From an uncultured Bryobacterales bacterium (GTDB lineage: Bacteria > Acidobacteriota > Terriglobia > Bryobacterales > UBA6623), in NCBI GenBank assembly GCA_946887065.1, contig CAMPKL010000021.1:1-15397 (forward strand): a DNA stretch of 15,397 bases. The letters run 5' to 3'. The notes under the pieces were generated by a model. That model saw only the letters and a list, made by a program, of their open reading frames with translations, was not told where the DNA came from and made no database searches. Positions within the stretch are counted from its first letter, which is position 1, and every line of letters starts with the position of its first letter. Of this stretch, positions 9,370-15,397 are shown piece after piece. The position numbers were made by a program, and so were the translations under genes.

Positions 9370-9873
9370 ATGGAAACCGCATTCTATGTCGCCGCGCTGC
9401 TATCGATTCTGACGACGGGACTCGCCTTGACGGGTACTCATGCCGTCCATTCGCTGCTCTATCTGATCCTGTCGTTGCTGTCGGTTTCGGCGATGTTCCT
9501 TTTACTCGGGGCGCCGTTCGTGGCCGCTTTGGAAGTGGTGGTCTACGCCGGGGCCATCATGGTGTTGTTCGTCTTTGTGGTGATGCTGCTGAACGTGGGC
9601 CGGGCAACGGAACAGCAGGAGCGATCTCAGCTCAGCTTCACGTCTTGGATCCTGCCTGCGGTGATAGCCGCGGCGCTGATTGGCGAACTCGCCTATGTGC
9701 TGACGCTAGCGCCCGCGGGCGGCGCTCTTCAAGCCGATGTCGCGGTGAAGCCCGTGGCGTTGGCGCTTTTCGGTCCCTATCTATTGGGCGTCGAGATGGC
9801 CGCCCTACTGCTGCTGGCCGGCATGGTCGGCGCCTATCACCTTGGCCGTCAAGACGAGGGGGCGCGGTCATGA
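9370..9873 (+). CDS. nuoJ: NADH-quinone oxidoreductase subunit J
   Basis: NuoJ is a membrane subunit next to NuoH, NuoA and NuoK whose third helix is thought to help switch the central water path. The 167-aa product (E. coli 184) has five hydrophobic segments (about 5-22, 28-47, 53-76, 92-113 and 136-157). The key motif [19 protein letters not shown] (55-73) starts with E55 and Y59, both at the positions they hold in E. coli as I recall. GGAG at 9359-9362 is 7 bases before the ATG. The TGA overlaps the nuoK start in ATGA. Confidence 0.95.
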   Translation: METAFYVAALLSILTTGLALTGTHAVHSLLYLILSLLSVSAMFLLLGAPFVAALEVVVYAGAIMVLFVFVVMLLNVGRATEQQERSQLSFTSWILPAVIAAALIGELAYVLTLAPAGGALQADVAVKPVALALFGPYLLGVEMAALLLLAGMVGAYHLGRQDEGARS

Positions 9874-10178
9874 TTGCGATCCCGATTGAACACGCGTTGC
9901 TGGTCGCGGCGATTCTCTTCGCGCTCGGGCTAGCCGGGCTCGTGCTGCGGCGCAACCTGCTTTTCATGCTGATGTCGATCGAAGTCATGCTGAACGCCGC
10001 CGGCTTGGCGTTCGTTGCAGGCGGCGCCCGGTGGGCGCAGCCTGACGGGCAAATCATGTTTCTGTTCGTGCTCACTACCGCGGCGGCAGAAGTCGCCGTG
10101 GGTTTAGCGTTGCTGCTGCTGCTCTATCAGCGCTTCAAGACGCTCGATACCGCGGCCGCGTCTTTGATGCGAGGCTGA
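9870..10178 (+). CDS. nuoK: NADH-quinone oxidoreductase subunit K
   Basis: NuoK is a small three-helix membrane subunit in the central proton path. The 102-aa product (E. coli 100) has its two essential membrane glutamates, E38 (MSIEVMLNA) and E74 ([11 protein letters not shown]), two residues on from E. coli E36 and E72. RRNLLFML (27-34) is the family loop. The ATG at 9870 overlaps the nuoJ stop (ATGA) and is preceded by GAGGGGG (9856-9862) with a 7-base spacer. The frame is open further upstream through nuoJ, but that longer form is not a NuoK. The C terminus ends in MRG, as I recall for E. coli NuoK. Confidence 0.95.
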   Translation: MIAIPIEHALLVAAILFALGLAGLVLRRNLLFMLMSIEVMLNAAGLAFVAGGARWAQPDGQIMFLFVLTTAAAEVAVGLALLLLLYQRFKTLDTAAASLMRG

Positions 10179-10179
10179 C

Positions 10180-12048
10180 ATGCTTGAACTCTTGTGGGCG
10201 ATTCCCGCCTTGCCATTCGTCAGCTTCGCGCTGCTGATCTTGCTCGGGCGGCGACTACAACCCACGGCCATTGCCGCGCTGGGCGTAGGTTCGATTGGGC
10301 TCACCGCCGCTTTAGCGTTGGCAATCGGCGCGTCATTCCTGTCCGCGCCTCCAGAGGGCGGTTCTTACACATATACGGTCGCTTCGTGGATGAGCGTCGG
10401 CGCGTTCTCCGCTGACTTTGGCCTGTACCTCGACTCCTTATCGATGACGATGATCTTCGTCATCACGTTCGTCGGTTTTTGGATACACCTGTTCGCTTCG
10501 GAGTACATGCAAGGCGATCCGAGCTACGCCAGGTTCTTCGCCGTGATGAACCTGTTCGTTTGCGCCATGCTTTTCCTCGTGCTTGGCGATAACCTTCCGC
10601 TGCTCTTCCTCGGTTGGGAGGGGGTGGGTCTTTGCAGCTATCTGCTGATCGGTTTCTGGTACGACAAGGAACCGAATGCCCGCGCTGCGGTCAAGGCCTT
10701 TCAAGTAACGCGCATCGGCGACGCCGCCCTGGCGGTTGGCTTGTTCCTGTTATTCGCGTCGCTCGGCACGCTTGAGATTCAGCCGCTGCTCCAGGCCGCC
10801 GCTGACCAGTGGACGGTTGGCTCTTCACTGGCGGTTATGGCAGCGTTGCTGTTGCTCGGCGGCGCCGTCGGCAAGTCCGCGCAGCTTCCGCTGCAGGTCT
10901 GGCTTCCGGACGCCATGGCCGGCCCGACGCCGGTCAGCGCGTTGATCCATGCGGCGACGATGGTGACGGCAGGCGTCTACTTGATCGCCCGTATGCATAC
11001 GATTTTCGAACTCGCTCCGGACGTGCAGTCCGCGGTGGCGGTAGTCGGCGTGTTGACCATGCTCCTGGCTGGTTTTGCCGCGCTGGCCCAGAGCGACATC
11101 AAGCGCGTCCTCGCGTACTCCACGGTCAGCCAACTCGGGTACATGTTCATCGCGCTTGGCGTCGGCGCCTGGCATGCGGCGATTTTCCATCTGATGACGC
11201 ACGCGTTCTTCAAGGCTCTCTTGTTCTTGGGAGCTGCCGCTGTCATCCATGCGTTGCACCACGAGCAAAATATGTTCCGCATGGGCGGGCTGCGGAAGGA
11301 ACTGCCGCTCGTGTTCACGACTTATCTGATCGGCGGCGCGTCGTTGGCGGGTCTGCCCCTCATAACGGCCGGCTTTTACAGCAAGGATCTGATCCTCTGG
11401 AATGCGTTCGCCTCCGGACATACGCTACTGTGGGCGGCGGCGCTGTTAGGTTCCTTCCTGACCGGCCTTTACACGTTCCGAATGATATTTCTTGTGTTCT
11501 TCGGCAAAAGTCATACGCACGTGCATCATCGGCCGGGTCCTCGGATGAGCGTCGTCCTCGTCGTTTTGGCCTTCTTCGCCGTCGCCGCCGGCTTTCTGGA
11601 AACTCCTCACATGCTTGGCCACGTGGCAGCGTTCTCGCATTTCATGAGCTCCGCGCTTCCAGTGGTTGAGCCATCTGAAGAGATCCTCTCCCAGGAGCCG
11701 CTGGCCCTTGCCGCGGCCGTGGCGATCTCACTTGCCGGCTTGGCAGCCGCGTGGTTCCTGTTCTACAGGCGGAAGGCTGCGGAGAGCGACGGCGGCGCTC
11801 TGGCCGCTTTGTGGCGCGGCGGTTGGGGCTTCGACCGCATTTATCACTTTCTTTTTGTGGCCCCCGTCACGGGCGTGGCCGCGGCAAACAAAGGCGACGT
11901 GATCGACCTCATTTACGACGGTTTGGCCGCCCTCAGCCGGGGCCTCCACCACGCCGTCAGCGCGACCCAGACCGGACGTCTCCGTTGGTATGCGGCGAGC
12001 GTTGGTCTCGGCGCCATCCTTCTAATTGCTCTCATCATCCGGCCATGA
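10180..12048 (+). CDS. nuoL: NADH-quinone oxidoreductase subunit L
   Basis: NuoL is the distal antiporter-like proton pump and has a long lateral helix that runs along the membrane arm. The 622-aa product (E. coli 613) keeps the key residues at a constant shift of three from E. coli numbering: E147 (GWEGVG), D181, K232 (GKSAQLPLQVWLPDAM), H257, H337, H341, K345 (HAFFKALLF) and K402 (FYSKD). A histidine cluster HTHVHH (445-450) lies in the loop after the helix near 421-440; I do not know whether it has a role. The C-terminal part (about 546-622) includes the lateral helix and last membrane segment. GAGG at 10171-10174 precedes the ATG by 5 bases, and one base separates it from the nuoK stop. 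Confidence 0.96.
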   Translation: MLELLWAIPALPFVSFALLILLGRRLQPTAIAALGVGSIGLTAALALAIGASFLSAPPEGGSYTYTVASWMSVGAFSADFGLYLDSLSMTMIFVITFVGFWIHLFASEYMQGDPSYARFFAVMNLFVCAMLFLVLGDNLPLLFLGWEGVGLCSYLLIGFWYDKEPNARAAVKAFQVTRIGDAALAVGLFLLFASLGTLEIQPLLQAAADQWTVGSSLAVMAALLLLGGAVGKSAQLPLQVWLPDAMAGPTPVSALIHAATMVTAGVYLIARMHTIFELAPDVQSAVAVVGVLTMLLAGFAALAQSDIKRVLAYSTVSQLGYMFIALGVGAWHAAIFHLMTHAFFKALLFLGAAAVIHALHHEQNMFRMGGLRKELPLVFTTYLIGGASLAGLPLITAGFYSKDLILWNAFASGHTLLWAAALLGSFLTGLYTFRMIFLVFFGKSHTHVHHRPGPRMSVVLVVLAFFAVAAGFLETPHMLGHVAAFSHFMSSALPVVEPSEEILSQEPLALAAAVAISLAGLAAAWFLFYRRKAAESDGGALAALWRGGWGFDRIYHFLFVAPVTGVAAANKGDVIDLIYDGLAALSRGLHHAVSATQTGRLRWYAASVGLGAILLIALIIRP

Positions 12049-13517
12049 ACCTAGCGCTGCTCATCATCGTTTTGATCGCCGGAGGGGCGCTGGCCTGGCT
12101 GGCGGAACGCGCGCGTCCAGGAGGAGCCCGCTTGGTGTCGCTCGCGGCTCTGGCCATCGACGCCGCCATCGTCGCGTCGTTGTGGGGCGGGTACACAGAC
12201 GGCACGCCGGGCGCGTGGCTGGCTGACTTCCAGACGCCCTGGATTCCCCGTTTCGGCATCTCGTTTCATTTGGCGGCCGACGGCCTGAGCCTGACGCTGG
12301 TCACGCTCAGCGTCTTCTTGGGCTTGCTCAGCGTGTTCTGCTCCTGGACGGAAATTCAGCACCGCGTCGGGTTTTTCCATTTCAATCTGCTGTGGGTGCT
12401 GGCCGGCGTCATCGGCGTGTTTCTCGCGCTTGACCTGTTCCTGTTCTATTTCTTCTGGGAGATGATGCTCATCCCCATGTATCTGTTGATCATCAATTGG
12501 GGGCATGAGAGTCGAGTCTACGCCGGCGTCAAGTTCTTCATCTTCACCCAGGCGTCCGGGCTGTTGATGCTGCTGTCGATCCTTGGTCTCTATCTGGTGC
12601 ACGGCCAGGCCACGGGCGTTTACTCGTACGACTACCTTGATCTCCTCGGCGCCTCGATCGATCCGAACATCGCGAAATGGCTGATGCTGGGCTTCTTCAT
12701 CGCCTTTGCCGTGAAGCTGCCGATGGTGCCGTTCCACACCTGGTTACCCGCCGCGCACACGGAGGCCCCCACCGCGGGAAGCCTGATCCTCGCGGGACTT
12801 TTGCTTAAAACGGGCGGATACGGCCTATTGCGCTTTGTCGTGCCGCTCTTTCCCGACGCAAGCCGCGACCTCGCTCCTTGGGCCGCGTGGCTTGGGGTCA
12901 TCGGCGTGCTGTACGGCGCGATATGCGCTTTCGGGCAGACGGATCTGAAGAAGCTAATCGCGTACTCGAGCGTCAGCCACATGGGATTCGTCCTGCTCGG
13001 AGTCTTCGCTCTCAACGAGATCGCGTTCCAGGGCGTTGTCATGCAGATGGTCAGCCATGGCGTGACCACAGGCGCCTTGTTCATCCTGGTCGGGCTGCTC
13101 TATGAACGGCTGCACACGCGCGACATCGCGCGCATGGGCGGCCTGTGGTCGGCCGCGCCGAATTTCGGCGCCGCTCTCATCTTTTTCATCATGGCGTCGG
13201 TCGGCTTGCCGGGTCTTGGAAACTTCATCGGGGAGTTCCTGACGCTGCTTGGCGCGTACCAGACGTTCCCGGCCATCACTGCCGTCGCCGCACTGGGCCT
13301 TATCCTGGGAGCAGCCTATTCCTTGCGGTTGATCCGCCTTACCCTTCACGGACCGAATAGCCAAAATTGGTCGATTGCGGATCTCAGCTTCCGCGAAGGC
13401 GCTGTCCTCGCAGCGCTGGGAATCGCCATCATATGGCTTGGCGTCCGGCCGCAACCTCTGATCGATGCGACCGCCGCCACACTGCAGAACGTAACGCGCA
13501 TCGCCGCGGCCTTTTGA
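12045..13517 (+). CDS. nuoM: NADH-quinone oxidoreductase subunit M
   Basis: NuoM is the middle antiporter-like proton pump of the membrane arm. The 490-aa product (E. coli 509) has the expected many-helix pattern and the essential residues E139 (FFWEMMLIPMYLLI), K224 (AVKLPMVPFHTWLP), K255 (LLLKTGGYGLLRF) and E397 (GNFIGEF), equivalent to E. coli E144, K234, K265 and E407. H231, H312 and H338 are also present. The motif usually read as WLPDAH is WLPAAH here: codon GCC at 12750-12752 gives A236 in place of aspartate. The ATG overlaps the nuoL stop (ATGA). No strong ribosome binding site is visible, so translation is probably coupled to nuoL. The frame is open upstream inside nuoL, but that part is not NuoM. 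Confidence 0.96.
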   Translation: MNLALLIIVLIAGGALAWLAERARPGGARLVSLAALAIDAAIVASLWGGYTDGTPGAWLADFQTPWIPRFGISFHLAADGLSLTLVTLSVFLGLLSVFCSWTEIQHRVGFFHFNLLWVLAGVIGVFLALDLFLFYFFWEMMLIPMYLLIINWGHESRVYAGVKFFIFTQASGLLMLLSILGLYLVHGQATGVYSYDYLDLLGASIDPNIAKWLMLGFFIAFAVKLPMVPFHTWLPAAHTEAPTAGSLILAGLLLKTGGYGLLRFVVPLFPDASRDLAPWAAWLGVIGVLYGAICAFGQTDLKKLIAYSSVSHMGFVLLGVFALNEIAFQGVVMQMVSHGVTTGALFILVGLLYERLHTRDIARMGGLWSAAPNFGAALIFFIMASVGLPGLGNFIGEFLTLLGAYQTFPAITAVAALGLILGAAYSLRLIRLTLHGPNSQNWSIADLSFREGAVLAALGIAIIWLGVRPQPLIDATAATLQNVTRIAAAF

Positions 13518-13522
13518 GCGCC

Positions 13523-14959
13523 ATGCAACCTTCGGACCTCACCGCCCTTTTGCCACTGCTCGTCGCCGGCGGCGCCTCAGTCGTCCTGATGGCGATTATC
13601 GCGTTCAGGCGCAACCACGCCCTCGCGGCTGGCTTCACGGCTGCCAGTCTGCTAGTAGCCTTGGCGTTCGTTCCGGCCGCGCACCGCACGGCGAAGCCCC
13701 AGGATAAGCTTTTCGCGGTCGACGCTTACGGGCTGTTTTTCTTCGCTCTGATCCTTGCGACCGGCGTGCTCGTGGTCTGCCTGGCATACGGCTATTTCGA
13801 AAGGCAGGAGGAAAGACAGGAGGAGTTTTACCTCCTGCTCCTGCTAGCGCTCACGGGCGCCGGATTTCTGGCCGTGTCGTCGCACTTGGTGTCGCTCTTT
13901 GTCTCGCTGGAGCTTCTGAGCGTCTCGCTGTACGCAATGATCGCCTACCCGCGCCTTCGCGTAGGATCGGTGGAAGCGGCGATCAAGTACCTCGTCCTCG
14001 GCTCGGCATCGGCGGCGTTGCTGCTGTTTGGAGGGGCCTTGGCGTACGCCCGCCTCGGCTCGATGGAACTCTCCCGCATCACGCAAGCCCTCGTACAGAC
14101 AGGCGATTCGCAGGACGTGATTTTGCTGGCGGGAGTCGCTCTGCTGTTTTCTGGGGCTGCCTTTAAGCTCGGCGTCGCGCCATTCCACTTGTGGGCGCCG
14201 GACGTCTATCAGGGAGCGCCCGCACCCGTAGGGGCAGTCATCGCGACAATCTCGAAGGCCGCCATCACTGCGCTTGTCTTCCGCTACTTCGCGACTGGAG
14301 GAACGCTCGCCGAGAGCCCTGTACTGCAGGCAGTTGCCGTCGTGGCCGCCGTCTCCATGCTTGGCGGCAATCTGCTGGCCTTGCTGCAACGCAACCTGAA
14401 ACGCCTGCTCGCCTACTCGTCGATCAGCCATCTCGGCTACGTGCTTGTGGCGCTCCTCGCCGCGCCGGCCAATGGGCGTGAAGCCGCGGCGTTCTACATG
14501 GCCGCCTATGCGGCTTCGTTGATTGTCGCGTTCGGCGTGATGTCCGCGTTGGGCGACCGAAGCGGCGACGCGGAGGAACTGGAATCGTATCGGGGCCTCT
14601 TCCGCCGCCGCCCGGCGTTGGGACTGGCTCTTACGCTATCGATGTTTTCCTTGGCGGGCATTCCGCTCACTGCCGGCTTCGTCGGTAAGTTTTATGTGGT
14701 GCTCGCTGGGGCTGACCGCGCGTTGTGGACGATCCTGCTCCTTCTTGTGGTCTCGAGCACGATCGGCCTCTACTACTATCTTCGACTGGTTGTCTTGATC
14801 TTCGACGACTCCGCAACGGCGAGTCCGATCGAGGCGCGCCCCAGCTATCCGGCGTCTTTGGCTCTGGCGGCGTCCGCCGCTCTCATCATCGTGCTCGGTC
14901 TATTCCCGCAACAACTGATTGGCTACCTCCACTCCGCGACGACCCTGTGGCTGCGCTAG
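13523..14959 (+). CDS. nuoN: NADH-quinone oxidoreductase subunit N
   Basis: NuoN is the antiporter-like pump nearest the quinone module. The 478-aa product (E. coli 485) keeps E130 (SLELLSVSLYAM), K215 (AAFKLGVAPFHLWAPDVYQG), K245 (TISKAA) and K389 (GFVGKFYV), matching the E. coli proton-path residues E133, K217, K247 and K395. LLAYSSISHLGY (295-306) is the shared antiporter motif. The ATG at 13523 is 5 bases after the nuoM stop and gives the family N terminus; no strong ribosome binding site is seen. The frame is open further upstream inside nuoM. This is the last nuo gene, and it ends with TAG. Confidence 0.95.
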   Translation: MQPSDLTALLPLLVAGGASVVLMAIIAFRRNHALAAGFTAASLLVALAFVPAAHRTAKPQDKLFAVDAYGLFFFALILATGVLVVCLAYGYFERQEERQEEFYLLLLLALTGAGFLAVSSHLVSLFVSLELLSVSLYAMIAYPRLRVGSVEAAIKYLVLGSASAALLLFGGALAYARLGSMELSRITQALVQTGDSQDVILLAGVALLFSGAAFKLGVAPFHLWAPDVYQGAPAPVGAVIATISKAAITALVFRYFATGGTLAESPVLQAVAVVAAVSMLGGNLLALLQRNLKRLLAYSSISHLGYVLVALLAAPANGREAAAFYMAAYAASLIVAFGVMSALGDRSGDAEELESYRGLFRRRPALGLALTLSMFSLAGIPLTAGFVGKFYVVLAGADRALWTILLLLVVSSTIGLYYYLRLVVLIFDDSATASPIEARPSYPASLALAASAALIIVLGLFPQQLIGYLHSATTLWLR

Positions 14960-15323
14960 CCGCGGCCGTGCGGCGTCAGGCGTCACCCTGGTGTTCCGGG
15001 GCGTCGTACTCTCCCAGGCTCAGCATCGCCGCAATGGCGGGCTTCAGTGACGAGTGTTTAGCACGCGCCTCCGTACGGGGGGCATGCGTTTCACGCAGGC
15101 GTGCGGACCAAGTTTACTCACTTCATCCGCGCCCGCGCGCGACGGCTACGCGGTAGGCGAATCCTCGGAGCGAGCGCATAAAAGGGTGCGTAGATGCTTT
15201 CATTGAGTCGCAGGATCAATTCGACCAGCGAACAGCCAGCCCGGCGAGTAAGCGGGCAGTCGGATTCACGGAGGCGGATTCGCAAGGTTATTCATCGAGC
15301 CAAATTACCGTGGGCGCATTCGT
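14960..15323. other. Intergenic region after the nuo operon
   Basis: No supported gene. The stretch lies between the end of nuoN and what appears to be the 3' end of a - strand gene, so it should contain transcription stop signals for both. One hairpin (15061-15104) is described separately. A 7-bp direct repeat, CGGATTC, occurs at 15261-15267 and 15275-15281. A - strand frame of about 58 codons (15118-15291) is open but arginine-rich and without a good start. No T-run typical of a classic terminator was found. Confidence 0.5.
15061..15104. terminator. Possible hairpin between convergent genes
   Basis: GCACGC (15061-15066) can pair with GCGTGC (15099-15104), and inside this TGCGT (15085-15089) can pair with ACGCA (15093-15097) around a 3-base loop. 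The position, about 100 bases after nuoN and between convergent genes, suits a terminator. There is no U-run after it on either strand, so it is not a standard intrinsic terminator. Confidence 0.2.
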
Positions 15324-15397
15324 TTAGTCCTTCTTGCCCGGCGTTGCATAGCCCTGACTCAACGCCACATAGCCGTTTTCCGCCAGCAACGCGCCGC
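15324..15397 (-). CDS. 3' end of an unidentified gene (partial)
   Basis: Read on the - strand, the last 74 bases encode a C-terminal fragment of 23 complete codons ending in TAA at 15324-15326. The visible residues end in GYATPGKKD, preceded by LLAENGYVALSQ. The composition looks like a real protein tail, not a chance frame, but it is too short to assign to a family. The gene would be convergent with nuoN and continue past the window edge. It could still be a chance frame. Confidence 0.45.
   Translation of the reverse strand, partial: GALLAENGYVALSQGYATPGKKD

Noticed and set aside
10809..11669. A 286-codon + strand frame inside nuoL
   Set aside because: It is out of phase with nuoL, full of arginine and glycine, with no membrane pattern or motifs.
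14725..15156. A 143-codon + strand frame running past the end of nuoN
   Set aside because: Most of it is out of phase inside nuoN, and the remainder shows no motif.
15118..15291. A - strand open frame of about 58 codons after nuoN
   Set aside because: No ATG or good start and an arginine-rich end; probably chance.

Overview
The window holds one complete operon for the proton-pumping NADH:quinone oxidoreductase (respiratory complex I). Thirteen genes, nuoA-B-CD-E-F-G-H-I-J-K-L-M-N, all lie on the + strand from 535 to 14959, with intact frames and every expected subunit present. The DNA is GC-rich and clearly bacterial. The operon is of the Escherichia coli type: NuoC and NuoD are fused, NuoG carries the extra N7 iron-sulfur site, and many motifs and residue numbers match the E. 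coli proteins as I remember them (NuoE is 166 aa with cluster cysteines at 92, 97, 133 and 137). This operon type is typical of Gammaproteobacteria but is also known in other phyla, where it is thought to have moved by horizontal transfer. The window has no rRNA gene or phylogenetic marker, so I cannot name the host.

Layout. Bases 1-534 contain no gene I can support. They hold two short palindromes and one weak promoter-like site before nuoA. Bases 535-14959 are the nuo operon, packed with gaps of 18 bases or less before all but one gene (22 bases before nuoE) and stop/start overlaps at nuoA/B, nuoF/G, nuoG/H, nuoJ/K and nuoL/M, which suggests one transcript with coupled translation. Bases 14960-15323 are non-coding as far as I can see, with one hairpin. 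Bases 15324-15397 look like the 3' end of an unidentified gene on the - strand, convergent with nuoN.

How the genes work together. NuoE, NuoF and NuoG form the NADH-oxidising module: FMN plus clusters N3, N1a, N1b, N4, N5 and N7. NuoB, NuoCD and NuoI pass electrons through N6a, N6b and N2 to quinone. NuoA, H, J and K form the proximal membrane part and link the quinone site to the antiporter-like pumps NuoN, NuoM and NuoL. The key charged residues of the proton path are present in all membrane subunits I checked. One notable change is alanine for the usually conserved aspartate of the WLPDAH motif in NuoM.

I found no undescribed system, mobile element, CRISPR array or RNA gene. Comparisons with E. 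coli are from memory, not from an alignment.
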